Made by a program: the position numbers and the translations under genes
Shown here: piece after piece, positions 10,838 to 21,611 of the stretch
How positions within the stretch are numbered: the stretch's first letter is position 1
Layout: each line of letters begins with the position of its first letter
Notes under the pieces: generated by a model
What the model saw: the letters and a program-made list of their open reading frames with translations, nothing else
Told to the model about the DNA's origin: nothing
The model's database searches: none
Assembly (NCBI GenBank): GCA_028641055.1
Contig: CM054063.1
Location: 44,246,220 to 44,310,219, forward strand
DNA: 64,000 nucleotides
Direction: 5' to 3'
Origin: Alopecurus myosuroides
Taxonomy: Eukaryota > Streptophyta > Magnoliopsida > Poales > Poaceae

Positions 10838-13800
10838 ATGGATGCACGGCAGCGATGGATGTACGGTGACCGACGCACTTCCGAGTATATGGCAGGCCTA
10901 AATGCATTTCTTGTTGTAGCTCAGGCGAACAAAGATAATGGCTTCATGTGTTGCCCATGTGTTGATTGTCGGAACGTCAGAGAACACTCTTCCGAAAGAA
11001 TACTTCACGGCCATCTACTTCGGAGAGGTTTCATGCCCAGCTATAATTGCTGGACCAAGCATGGAGAAAGAGGGGTTGTGATGGAAGACGATGATGAAGA
11101 AGAAGAAGATCCTTTGTTCCCTGAATACGACGATACTGCAATGGAAGGGAATGCAGAAGAAGGAGGTGATCAAGAACAGACATCAGAAGAGCCCGATGAT
11201 GATCTTGGCCGAGTTATTGCTGATGTAAGGGAAGACTGTGAAAATAAATTGGAGAGGTTGAAGCTGGACAACATGTTACAGGATCACAAAAAATTGTTGT
11301 ACCCAAATTGCGAAGATGGTAGCACAAATCTCGGTACCACACTGGAGTTGCTGAAATGGAAGGCACAGAACGCTGTGACTGACAAGGCATTTGAGAGTTT
11401 ACTTCAACTAATGAAGGCAAAACTTCCAAAGGATAACGAATTGCCTGAGAGTACGTACGAAGCAAAGAAAGCTCTCTGCCCTCTAGGATTAGATGTGCAG
11501 AAGATACATGCATGCATTAATGACTGCATTCTCTTCCGCGGTGAGAAGTACGAGAATTTGGATGAATGTCCGATATGCACTGCACTGCGGTATAAGATCA
11601 GAGCAGATGATCCTGGTGATGTTGACGGCGAGCCCCCCTGTAAGAGGGTTCCTGCTAAGGTGATGTGGTATGCTCCTATAATACCACGGCTGAAACGTCT
11701 GTTTAGAAACAAAGAGCATGCTAGGTTGTTGCGATGGCACAAAGAAGACCGTAAGAAAGACGGAAAGTTGAGGCACCCCGCCGATGGATCGTAGTGGAGA
11801 AAGATCGAGAGAGACTTTCCAGACTTTGCAGGAGAGGCGAGAAACTTATGGTTTGGTCTAAGTACATATGGCTTTAATCCTTTTGGGGAGCAGAGCTCCA
11901 GTCATAGCACTTGGCCTGTAACTCTATGTATGTACAACCTTCCTCCTTGGTTGTGCATGAAGCGCAAGTTCATTATGATGCCAGTTGTCATCCAAGGCCC
12001 GAGGCAACCTGGCAACGACATTGATGTGTATCTAAGACAATTAGTGGAAGAACTCTTACAATTGTGGGGCAAACCAGGTGTACGTGTGTGGGATAAGAAC
12101 GAACAAAAGCCATTTGACCTACGGGCGTTGCTTTTCGTAACCATCAATGATTGGTCTGCTCTTAGTAAAATTTCCGGACATACAAACAAGGGATACAATG
12201 CATGCACACACTGTTTAGATAAGACTGACAGTGTTTTTTTGGATAAATGTAAAACGGTTGTATACCTGGGGCATCGTAGATTTCTTCCGATCAAGCATCC
12301 CTTAAGAAAGAAAGGAGGGAAGCATTTCAGAGGTGAGGCAGATAACCGGAAGAAGCCTGAGCTCCGTAGTGGTAATGATATATTCGATATGGTCAAGGAC
12401 CTAGAAGTAATCTTTGGTAAGGCTGCTGGCAGCCAACCAGTTCCGTACGGCCTTGATAAGCGCGCACCCATGTGGAAGAAGAAATCTATATTTTGGGAGC
12501 TACCCTATTGGAAAGTTTTAGAGGTCCGGTCTTCGATCGACGTGATGCACACCACAAAGAATCTCTGTGTCAATCTCCTATGCTTCCTGGGTGTGTATGG
12601 GAAGTCAAAAGATACGCTAGAAGCACGGGAGGACCAGCAACGTATGAAAGACCCAAGCAACAAGCATAGAGATACAAGGCGCCATTCCTTAAGCAGCTAG
12701 CCCTTACTAAAGCAGAGAAGGAAATATTCTTTAAAGTCCTTTACAGTATCAAGGTTCCGTCTGACTTCTCGTCGAATATAAAGGGGATAATAAACATGTC
12801 AGAGAAAAAATTCCAAAACCTGAAGTCTCATGACTGCCACGTGATTATGACGTAGTTGCTTTCGATTGCATTGAGGGGGCTTCTACCGGAAAATGTTCGA
12901 GTACCCATTGTGAAGCTATGTGCATTCATGAACGCAATATCTCAGAAGGTAATCGATCCAGAAATTCTGACAAGATTACAGAGGGATGTGGTCCAACGTC
13001 TTGTTAGTTTAGAGTTGGTGTTCCCACCATCCTTCTTCAACATTATGACTCATCTCCTGGTTCACCTATGTGAAGAGATTCATATTCTCGGTCCGGTATT
13101 TCTACACAATATGTTCCCCTTTGAGAGGTTCATGGGAGTCTTGAAAAAATATGTTCATAACCGTGCTAGGCCAGAAGGAAGCATCTCGAAGGGCTATGGA
13201 ACAGAGGAGGTTATTGGGTTCTGTGTTGACTTTATTCCTGACCTTAAGACGATTGGTGTTCCTGAATCGCGGCATGAGGGGAGACTGAGGGGAAAAGGAA
13301 CGCTGGGAAAGAAAACAATGATACCCAGGGACGGGCATTCGTTCACCAAAGCACACTACACAGTTCTACAAAATTCTATGTTCATGGCTACGTATCTCGA
13401 GGAACACAAGAATATTGTACGCTCCGCAAACCCGGGGAAGGATGACTCATGGATTAAACGCAAACACATGGAGACTTTCGGGAGTTGGTTGCAAACACAT
13501 CTTATAAATGACAGCATTGTTGAAGATCAGCTGTACATGTTGGCAGGGTCACCATCTTCTACTATTGGGGGTTTTCAAGGGTACGAGATAAATGGGAATA
13601 CATTTTACACGAGCTCCCAAGATAAGAAGAGCACCAACCAAAACAGTGGTGTCCGCTTTGATACAACAAACGAGAATGGAAAAAATGACACATACTATGG
13701 TTACATAGAGGAGATATGAGAACTTGACTATGGACCATCTTTAGAGGTCCCTTTGTTCAAGTGCAAATGGGTCAACCCGAATGGAGAAGGGGTAAAGGTA

Positions 13801-14139
13801 GACCCGCTTTATGGAGTGACAACAGTGGATCTCAACAATATTGGTTACAATGACGAACCATTCGTCCTAGCCAATGATGTGGCTCAGGTCTTCTATGTGA
13901 AGGACATGTCCTCGAGACCGAATAAAAGAAAAAATAAGCAAACAAATTCATCATACGATGAGCCGAAGCGTCACATAGTTCTCTCAGGGAAAAGAAACAT
14001 CGTGGGAATCGAGGACACGACAGACATGTCAGAAGATTATAATAAGTTTGTTGAAATTCCACCCTTCACAGTGAAAACTGACCCCACCATCCCGTTAAAT
14101 AACGAAGATACTCCATGGTTACGGCCGAAGCGATCATAA
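10838..14139 (+). pseudogene. CACTA Tnp2-type transposase with three stops and a frameshift
   Basis: The likely start is the ATG at 10838, directly after a GCAG acceptor-like site (MDARQRWMYGDRR). The N-terminal transposase-associated region (CPCVDCRN, HLLRRGFMPSYNCWTKHGE) is followed by an acidic linker. The Tnp2 catalytic region contains LGLDVQKIHACINDC, CPICTALRYK and RNKEHARLLRWHKEDR. After a TAG (11792-11794) it continues in the same frame with NLPPWLCMKRKF, GHTNKGYNACTHCL and SSIDVMHTTKNLCVNLL. A frameshift lies near 12665-12700. The DUF4218-like part (LPENVRVPIVKLCAFMN, HNMFPFERFMGVLKK) begins after a TAG at 12853-12855. The DUF4216-like C-terminus (EVPLFKCKWVN, DEPFVLANDVAQVFYVKD) follows a TGA at 13717-13719. 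The transposase normally cuts the element at its TIRs; this copy cannot encode it. All three stops are explicable as C-to-T/G-to-A changes of Trp or Gln codons. Confidence 0.92.
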
Positions 14140-14341
14140 GCAAGGGAGAATTCAGAAGAGTAGATAGGGATGTTGGTGATGTTACAGTGAAAGCTGACCC
14201 CACCACCCACTTTGCTGTTTCTCTCTCCTCCGTCTGTTGGTGATGTGTAATAATAAGCGTGGAATACATGATCATATAGTTCTGTAAGCAGATATTGCAG
14301 GAACACTTAGAAGTGATAGTACGGATACCATCCTGACAGAT

Positions 14342-14700
14342 ATTGCAGGATTATAACTACTTTGGAGATGTAGTATGTGTTGACACACAGTATAAAACAA
14401 GTGATTATGGCAGGCCTCTATTGTTATTCATTGGAGTTAACCACCATAAGCAGCCAATCATATTTGGTACAGCATTTATTTATCATGAATCAGTCGAATC
14501 CTTCAAGTGGTTGTTTGAAACATTCAAATCTGCCATGAGTGGAAAACAGCCCAAAACAGTTTTGACTCACTGCTTTACATCGATAGGGGATGCAGTTGCT
14601 TCTGGTTTGCCAGGGACTGTCCACCGCTCGGATATATATCAAAATGCAACGAAAGTATTAAGGGATATATTCCACTGTTCGAAAAATACGTGTGGATGCG
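14342..14700 (+). pseudogene. Captured FAR1-related/MULE transposase-domain fragment inside CACTA
   Basis: An open stretch reads DYNYFGDVVCVDTQYKTSDY, then RPLLLFIGVNHHKQPIIFG and FKWLFETFKSAMSGKQPKT. This is the hallmark of the MULE-type DDE domain in FAR1/FHY3-related proteins (phytochrome A signalling transcription factors derived from Mutator-like transposases). The second half (GDAVASGLPGTVHRSDIYQNA) retains the AWPxxxHR-like region with small indels. The Asp of CVDT corresponds to the first catalytic Asp of the MULE triad. No FAR1 DNA-binding N-terminus or SWIM finger is present. The fragment begins after a TTGCAG that could be an old intron acceptor, between the transposase 3' end and the reverse ORF. 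Capture of host exons by CACTA elements is well known. An independent MULE insertion is the alternative, but no MULE ends are visible. Confidence 0.8.
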
Positions 14701-14765
14701 CGGCTGCACACAGGGCCGGTTACAGCAGCCCTGTGCGCAGCCCACATCTCAATGGGGGAGACTAA

Positions 14766-15190
14766 GGAGAGAGAAACAGTTTGGTGGGTGCGCCGGTGGA
14801 GATAATAATGAAGCCAGGCTGTCATAGCTGTCAAACACTCGAATAAACTTCTAATTTACATAAATATTTAAGTTACCCAATCAACGTTAGCCATAAAAGG
14901 AGATGTCACCTTGAGTTGAGTAAGTATTTTAATTATTCATTGTGTTGCTTGAGGAAGATCCCAAATTCTCCGTGTTAAAAAGGTACAACTCGATTTGTCG
15001 ATATTTATATTAAAATTATATGCAAATGGTATAATAATTAATAGTTTCAATAGTTAAAATAATGATTAAGTTAAACGAAAAATGAATTTGAATTAGTTAT
15101 GCAAATTCTAGCATTTTTCATGTTGAAATTTTTGTCAAATTCGAAAGTATATAGAAGTTGTTAATGTGCAAACTTAAACAATTTTTAAAT
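14766..15190. other. AT-rich CACTA interior, no feature
   Basis: Non-coding AT-rich sequence between the captured fragment and the internal repeat block. I see no TIR, LTR end or coding frame. Confidence 0.5.
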
Positions 15191-15239
15191 TTTGGCGCTA
15201 ATTTTTTTTGGCGCGCAGGGTGCCACCAAGTTTCGAAAA

Positions 15240-15335
15240 AAGTTTTGGTCCCGGCCCGTGGTACCAACCGGGACCAAAGGGGGTGCCTCTAGTCCCGGTT
15301 GGTGGCACGGGCCGGGACTGGAGGCCCAGTTGTAT
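15240..15335. repeat. Internal block of CACTA subterminal-type repeats
   Basis: TTTGGTCCCGGCCCGTGG, ACCAACCGGGACCAAA, AGTCCCGGTTGGTGGCAC and CGGGCCGGGACTGGAGGCC form inverted pairs like those at the element ends, but more than 2 kb from the right terminus. A TATAAATA at 15334-15341 follows. The arrangement mirrors the left end (repeats, then TATA box). Confidence 0.7.
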
Positions 15336-15617
15336 AAATATCTCGGCCCTCTCTCCAGGCCGAGCGACCACCCAGGGGACAGTGGACATGCCTTGGCGAA
15401 GCCCTGCCGGCGGCGGGAACGGGTAGGAAGATCCCGCCGGCGGGGTTGAACTAGGGACGCGGTTTTGTGGACACAAAATATATATTAAAAAGGCCTGGGG
15501 GCCGTGCTTACATAGGGGGGCGGCGCGGCCACAGGAGGCCGGCCGTGATTACATATAGGGGGCGGCGGCGCGGCCACAGGCGGCCGGCCGTTTCTTGGGC
15601 GGGGGGGGGTCGGTATC

Positions 15618-16694
15618 CTAGTATATTAGGGGGGCGCGCCGGCGCCGGCCTAGTCCTCCTCGTCGGAGGAGATGCAGTGGTTGTCCGGTGTCTGCCACAG
15701 GTGGGCAGGCAGCTGGGGCGGGCCCACCGGTGGCTGCGGAGGCATCGGGGGCGCGTGCGGCGGCGGCGGGGGCAGCTCCTCCGGCTGCGGTGGCGGCGGC
15801 GGCGGGGGCAGCTCCTCCGGCGACCATGCGCCGCCGGTCCAGGCCTAGGACATGCCGTACTCCAGGCCGAGGGGGGAACGGCTGCGGCGGCGGCTGGTCT
15901 TCGGACGCCTCCAGCTCGGCGTTCATCACCGGCCACCAAGGGGCAGGTGCCGAAGGGGGCGGGGGCGGCGGCATGGCGTTGGCGTCGGCGGCGGCGGCGG
16001 CCAGGACCTGCTCCCACCGCTTGACCTCGTCCTCGACGAGGGTGCGGCGGGAGGCCTCGTAGGCCTCCTCCAAGCTGGCCCGGAGCTCGGGGTCCTCGTC
16101 CTCGGGGATGGCGTCGCCGATGTCCTCAAGGAACCACAGCTCCGGCTCCCTGCCGGGCGGTGGCGCGGGGTAGTCCTCCACGCTCACCTACTCCTAGGCG
16201 ATGGGGATGAAGGAGCGCCGGCGCTGGTCGTGCTCCTGCTGGAACCAGACGGCCCAGTAGGGGGAGCTGCGCGCGTACGCGCGGTCCCTGAGGAGGTGGG
16301 CCGGCAGGAGACGACGTTGGCGGTCGATCTCCTCGCACGCGGCCTCGTTGGTCTGGGCCGGCGGCACCGGGATGCGCTGGGGGTTGAGATGCCACCCGTC
16401 CGGGAGGTGGACGTCCGGCCAGAAGACCGGCGTGGCGTGGTCCCAATGCCACTCGGCCTCCGCCGTCCGCACGTACCGGCGGAAGCGCTTGCCCTTGGGC
16501 GCGGCACGGGGCGGCGGGCGTGCCACCGGAGGTGGAGCGGGGACGCACGGCGCCCCGCCAATGCGGACACCTCCCGGGCCGAAGCCGAAGGCCTCCGCCG
16601 GCGGGGGTGGGACGCCGGAGCCTCTCTGGCCGGCGCCGCTCGAGGACCCGGCCTCGTGGTCGTTCCGGGGACGCTTGAACCAGCGGGACGACAT
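15618..16694 (-). pseudogene. CACTA-associated second ORF (function unknown)
   Basis: The reverse-strand frame starts at the ATG complementary to 16692-16694 (MSSRWFKRPRNDHEAG). It continues through a Pro/Gly-rich segment and a conserved-looking core (RFRRYVRTAEAEWHWDHATP, FWPDVHLPDGWHLN, SPYWAVWFQQEHDQRRRSF). Two closely spaced in-frame TAGs at 16194-16196 and 16188-16190 follow. The same frame then continues with SVEDYPAPPPGREPELWFLE and an acidic stretch (EDEDPELRASLEEAYEASRR). It ends in a low-complexity Pro/Ala-rich tail. I recognise this as a protein type repeatedly encoded by Triticeae CACTA elements; it may be the accessory DNA-binding partner of Tnp2, but that role is inference. A TTTAAA-type TATA lies about 65 bp upstream (16759-16766). 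The high GC and long antisense open frames are compositional. Confidence 0.65.
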
Positions 16695-17194
16695 GGCGTC
16701 TAGCGTTCCTTTGGATGGGACGCGGCCGGGGTGGATGGGTCGTACGGGCGGCGGGGGCCCTTTAAAAAGGACCCGTGGGGGCTGGCATGCCAACCGGCGG
16801 CGGTTGCAGGCGGCCATGAATGCTGGGCGGGAGCCGAGGCGTGCCGTTCATGGCCACGTGCGCATGGGGAAGTGGAGTGGGGCGGGAAGACGAGGCGGAA
16901 GTGGGCCCTTTGACCGTCCATGTGTCTTAATTTAAGGGACCGGGCGAGCCAGCCACTAGGCCGCTGGCCAGTGGCCCCTTTTGACCCCCACGACCCTTTG
17001 ACCGAATATAATAAAAGACGCGGGCCAGTGGGCCCTTTGACCCAAAATGTGGTCAGTGGGCTTAATTAAAGACGTGGGCCAGTGGACGCGGTTGGGGAAG
17101 GGGAGGCCGGTTGGGGATTGCGAGACAGGAGCCCGAAAAAAAACGAAACGAAAAAAAACCTGCCGCGGCAGGGAAAAATGGGCGGAATTTTTTT

Positions 17195-17412
17195 TTAAGA
17201 AGGTATCCATCCCGGTTCCTAAAACGAACCGGGACGAACTCCCCGGCCGTCCCTAGCCCAGGTTCGCCACGTGCGCCATCCTTACCATCCCGGGTCCTGG
17301 CACAACCGGGACCAATGGGGAGGGCCATTTGTCCCGGCTAGCCCATCCCGGTTGCACAACCGGGACAACTGGCCCTTACGACCCGGGACAAATGGCCCTG
17401 TTTCCACTAGTG
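17195..17412. repeat. Right subterminal repeats and TIR of CACTA
   Basis: CATCCCGGTTCC, AACGAACCGGGACGAA, CACAACCGGGACCAATGG and TGCACAACCGGGACAAC alternate in opposite orientations, then GGGACAAATGGCCCTG leads into GTTTCCACTAGTG. Confidence 0.8.
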
Positions 17413-17699
17413 GCATGGTCGACCCCTCAAAGTTTTATAATAAACGGTGGGGCTCCCCCCTCCCCCCCTAATCCTAAAAAAAAGTGTGGTCAGTTAACTT
17501 AACTTACATTTACTGTGTTACAGCGAATTGTGATCAATGTGTGATAGATGATGTCTTAACTTGTAAGCACTATCTACTTTTGTAATGGCAAGGGGGAACA
17601 TCTAAAGGAACATGGTGCTGGATAGCCGTGCCTTCCGAGTTTGTCCACTGGCCTTTAGACCTACCTATTAGCGATCTGATGTAAACTACATGTGCGGGT
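17413..17699. other. Unassigned spacer
   Basis: No feature recognised; it contains a C-rich run near 17455-17470. Confidence 0.4.
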
Positions 17700-19560
17700 T
17701 AGTACTCCCAAGTATACTTTTGGTAAGTTGGTAATACCATAGAGAATCTGGAATGCAGATTGATTTGACGGATGCGGTGTGTGAAGCATTTTGTCCCAAA
17801 GTACAACTCATCTCTGACACCTTTTGATGTATTCATAGAATACCTCGCAACCGGATGTGCCGAGGGGGATCTGCTTCCCATGGATCCTCCTTGGCGTGGT
17901 CCTGCGCGCCTCTCTTCTGGCATTTCCTCCATGTGAATGCACGGGGGGGGGGGGGGGGTTGTCTTCTAGGATGCTCCTTGTTTCGTGGGGGAGTCCGGGA
18001 TCTTTCCCGACGGTGGGGATGGTCGTATCTTCCGGCTTTTTCAGCTGGCCCCCTCGGAGCTAGGAGGCATAGCTTGCCCGTCTCTCTCGATTTGAGGGTG
18101 GTGAGGGACGTACTTGTCATTCCTATGGTTTCTGTCATCCCGATCTTTGTCGGGGTCGTGGTTATCTTTCTTATGGAGGCTAGCCTAGGCTTTGTATGCC
18201 TCATGTTTTGCCGGATTGGATCTAGTTCTTGGTGCTGCGTCCCGATATCTAGGGTTTTTCTTTTCCTTTTTTGGATCTTCATCCTTTCCCTTCAAAATTC
18301 CGGAATCTCCAGGTTCAGTAGGTTCTGGTGTTGTAGTGGCTGTAGCAGTTTTGCATAAGGTGGAATTATTGAAAAGCTGCCCGAATCGTGCTTGGACTCG
18401 TTGCTGCTCGAGAGCCTTTCCTAGGAAGGCATAAATGCTTTGTAGTTTTTCGTCCTTGGAGTATTAGTCGCTGTTCAAGATGGTGAATGCAGCCTCAACG
18501 TTTTCAGCTACAGTTTTGTAGATGTGTTCTCCCTTAGTGTTGACCTTGTTTACCTGCCTTTACTAAGCTAAGTTTTAAAGATCCCTTTTGGTTGACGAGC
18601 CTTCATGTATTCCTACTCCGGTTAACCTTGTAGGTTTAACTGCTGAACGGTTCCGGCGTTCGTATTATTTGATTGCCTCCTGCCGCACCTTAATGGCGGC
18701 TTCGGATTTCATGAGGTTTTCCCAGGATCGCTCAATCTGATGCTGATGCCGCATAATGTCTTGCCTTCTAGCTTCGAGGATTCCTGGTGGTTCGACCGGG
18801 GTCTGGAGCAGATCCACTTCGTATTGCTATGAAAGTTCTAGGATCTGAGCTTCTGGAGTTTGTTTCTGCTTATTCTTTTCGCCAGCCTTTACGCCACTGC
18901 AACCACTAGGCTCAAGACATTGATTTGCTATTTCGGCTAATCTGTCCGCCTTCTTCTTTCGAGCTTTGACGGATTCCTTTTTTGTGTATATTTTCTTTTT
19001 TCTCGAAATTGGGGCTTTCTTGGCACCTTCTTCTTTCGCTAGTTCTTTTACTTCGGAAAATTCGGGATCCTCCTCATCCTACGTTTTATCCGTTGGGGTT
19101 GTCTTCAGGCAAGGGCGTTTTAGGATCCACTTCCGGGTTTTCCTCATTGTCCGCATTTTGGGCGGGTTTGGCAATAAGGACTTCATGGAGGCGCTCATGC
19201 ATAGATTTGACTTTGTGCTCAAGGGTCGTTCCGTCATCATCAGAATCTGTATTAGAGGGACTAGATCCGGTCTCTGAGTCTAGTTTTGCTTCACTCGGCA
19301 AGGATACAATCGGCTTTTGAGATTTCTGCTTGATTAGCAGGTTTTTGGTCCTCCACTTGTTTTGTGGGTTCTGTATATTCCGCTTGTTCAGCGGGTTGTA
19401 TTTGCACTGTGTCGACTAAGTGCGATCTGGATGTAGGCATCATGGATCCAGTCATGCTTTGGCGATATGCGGTTATTAAATCTTGATCTGCCTCCACATA
19501 CGAGTAAGGCAGACCGGGTCTGAAGTTGTCCTCGATTGGCATAGGGCGGGTGGGATAAAT
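17700..19560 (-). pseudogene. Degenerate Gypsy gag N-terminal region
   Basis: Read on the minus strand, fragments in shifting frames give acidic, Ser/Thr-rich sequence (SETGSSPSNTDSDDDGTTLEHKV, MHERLHEVLIAKP). Basic/Arg-rich sequence follows (RYDHPHRRERSRTPPRNKEH), then FGTKCFTHRIRQ near 17790. The last motif resembles the GPRCFTHRIR start of the capsid core in Triticeae Gypsy gag proteins. The frame ends soon after, at about 17700, where the element is truncated. No LTR is present. Stops and frameshifts are numerous, for example at 19288-19294 and 19084-19086. The gag identity is moderately supported. The family is not determined. Confidence 0.55.
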
Positions 19561-19737
19561 TTACTTCCATCACGGAACCTAGCGGCTCCGCCGTTAAACC
19601 TATGAAAATATTAGCGGATCCAATAGGAATAACACAAGCAATACAAGGTACAATGCATGAGTAGATTGAGATCTCTCTTGCCTATAGGGTTTCTCCCGTC
19701 TGACTTTATACGGAACTAGCACTAGTAGAAAAAGGCC

Positions 19738-19940
19738 TTTCTGTGGCGCACCAAAATGGGATTCTGTGGCGCACCTAGGGGCCAGAGGGGTGCGCCACAG
19801 AATTCACGCCACAGAATTTTTTCTGTGGCGCACCGAGGCCGTGCGCCACAGAAATGTCAATTCTGTGGCGCACCTCAGCCGTGCGCCACAGAAATTTGCA
19901 ATTCTGTGGCGCACCAAGGGGGGGTGCGCCACAGAATTTT
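19738..19940. repeat. Left block of CTGTGGCGCAC inverted repeats
   Basis: About ten copies of CTGTGGCGCACC or its reverse complement alternate in orientation, forming consecutive small stem-loops with 8-14-nt loops. Confidence 0.92.
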
Positions 19941-20094
19941 TTTTTGAATTTCAAAAAAAAAAAGGCGGCCAGATCTGGCCGCGGGAAATTTTCGAAATTT
20001 CGAAATTTCGCCGGATTTCGTCGGATGCTCGCCGGAGTTGGTCGGTGGAGGATGGGGGTCACCGGAGTTGGTGGGGAGGAGAATGAGAAGCTCG

Positions 20095-20480
20095 CCGGAG
20101 GTGGTGGTGGTGGTGGTGGTGGAGGAGGAGGAGGAGGAGGGGGAGGAGGAGGAGAGGTGGTGGTGGAGGAGGAGGAGGAGAAAGAGGAGGAGGAGAGGTG
20201 GTGGTGGAGGAGGAGGAGGAGGAGCTCGCCGGAGGTGGTGGTGGAGGAGGAGGAGGAGCTCGCCGGAGGTGGTGGTGGTGGTGGAGGAGGAGGAGGAGGA
20301 GGGTGGTGGTGGTGGTGGTGGTGGTGGTGGAGAAGGAGGGGTGGTGGTGGTGGTGGAGGAGGAGGAGGAGAGGTGGTGGTGGTGGTGGTGGTGGTGATGG
20401 AGGAGGAGAGGAGAGGTAGAAGACGAGAAGTGGAGGAGAAGTGGAGGAGAGAAGGGAAGAAGTGGAGGGGAGAGGGAAGA
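20095..20480 (+). repeat. GGT/GGA imperfect trinucleotide tract
   Basis: About 380 bp of purine-biased (GGT)n and (GGA)n runs, interspersed with a repeated GCTCGCCGGAGGTGG unit near 20090, 20223 and 20258. Long Gly- or Ser/Pro-rich open frames here are an artefact of the repeat. The G-rich strand could form quadruplex or triplex DNA. Confidence 0.9.
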
Positions 20481-20958
20481 AGAGGAAGAAAAGAAGGCAA
20501 ATTTCGAATCCTGCCTCAAAATTCTGTGGCGCACCCCCCTTGGTGCGCCACAGAATTTTTTTTTTATTTTTTTTTATTTTCTAGTCAAAATCTTAAAATG
20601 GCCATAACTTTTGTTCCTTTTGGAATTTGGCGATTCTAAAAAAAGCTCACAGGCCGAAGGCGAGTGAGGTTGGATTCCTTTTTCTCTCTAGTTTTTTTTA
20701 ATATCTTGATCATTTTTTTTCGACATCGTATGCAAAAGTTATGCCCATTTTACTTTTTTTATAAAACTTTTGCTCAGAAAGTCGAAATTCATATTTCAAA
20801 ATATGATTAAAAAGTAGACATTAAACTCTCCGTGCATCTATAAGGGATTTATTTTTTGATGCTTTTTAGACCTCCAACTCTTCCTTCAAAAACTAGAAAA
20901 GGCGTTCCCGGGGGGGGGGGGGGTGGAGTTGGTGCGTGAGGGCATAATTTTTTCGGAT

Positions 20959-21198
20959 GGGAATTCTGTGGCGCACGTGGCAGTGGTGCGCCACAGAAAT
21001 TTCATATTTCTGTGGCGCACTAACTACCATGCGCCACAGAAAGGGAGTGTGGCAATTATTGGTGTGGCCCCCAGCTAATTTCTGTGGCGCACCCCCATCC
21101 CGTGCGCCACAGAATTCCTGTTTTCTGTGGCGCATGCCCACCCGTGCGCCACAGAATTATATTTCTGTGGCGCACCGAATAGGGGTGCGCCACAGAAT
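20959..21198. repeat. Right block of CTGTGGCGCAC inverted repeats
   Basis: Five consecutive inverted pairs (ten motif copies) are present, with small changes such as GCGCAT. The block is a mirror of the left block. Confidence 0.92.
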
Positions 21199-21314
21199 CG
21201 ATTCCATAGAAAGGCACTTCCCTAGTAGTGTAGAGCTTAGAGGAAAGGAAACTATTCATATTAGGGGAGTATATCTAACTTGGATGTCAAGTTGATGTTA
21301 AATCATTGTGTGCA

Positions 21315-21434
21315 ATATCACAACATCTACACAAAACAGAAAATGGTTGCAGTGTCGGCTACTGATTGTAGGTTCTAATATTTACACCATGAAACAAGAG
21401 CAGACTCGATTTGCCACAAGGTGACCGCAGCTGG
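21315..21434. repeat. Left piece of tandem-duplication unit 1
   Basis: The sequence from TCACAACATCTACAC to the GCTGG target site is near-identical to 44538-44657. It is the start of the duplicated unit whose remainder resumes at 42073, beyond the SIRE-like element. Confidence 0.85.
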
Positions 21435-21611
21435 TGAAAGCTCATGATCCCTCTAATGATTTTGGTGATGATAACAACGCGGGTATCATCTCTCTAACAA
21501 TATTGTTTGAGTATATGCAGCTGGCCTCTCAGATGATTATTGATAAATGCACTCAAAAAGTTCAAAGAGGAGTTCTGAAAAATATCTCTACTGATACCGG
21601 ATTATTCAGCT

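Larger units (their letters stand above)
10271..17412 (+). mobile_element. Large CACTA (En/Spm) transposon, decayed, with captured gene fragment
   Basis: The left terminus CACAATAGTGGAAACA (10271) and the right terminus, read in reverse as CACTAGTGGAAACA (ending 17412), are variants of one CACTA terminal inverted repeat. Both are followed by arrays of short subterminal GTCCCGGTT/AACCGGGAC repeats. Between them lie a Tnp2-type transposase remnant (plus strand) and a second CACTA-associated ORF (minus strand). The flanking trinucleotides (GAG and GCA) do not match, so either a target duplication has mutated or the ends are from different copies. The left TIR carries mutations expected to impair transposition. 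Confidence 0.8.
19720..21230. mobile_element. Non-autonomous CACTA element with intact ends and TSD
   Basis: The left end CACTAGTAGAAAAAGG (19720) and right end CCTAGTAGTG (21230) are inverted CACTA termini flanked by the 3-bp duplication TAG (19717-19719 and 21231-21233). The 1511-bp interior has no transposase. It consists of two blocks of inverted TTCTGTGGCGCAC/GTGCGCCACAGAA repeats around a GGT/GGA-rich core. One isolated repeat pair lies at 20521-20557. It must rely on a transposase supplied elsewhere. Confidence 0.93.

Noticed and set aside
10271..17412. A matching 3-bp target duplication for the large CACTA
   Set aside because: The flanks read GAG and GCA; no shift of the boundary by one or two bases gave a match.
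19775..20639. 240-260-codon Ser/Pro- or Gly-rich frames in the small CACTA
   Set aside because: Produced by the GGT/GGA trinucleotide tract in all frames; the sequence is low complexity and not a gene.
19738..21198. CRISPR-like array
   Set aside because: Repeats alternate in orientation, spacers are irregular and short, CACTA termini flank them, and the genome is a plant's.
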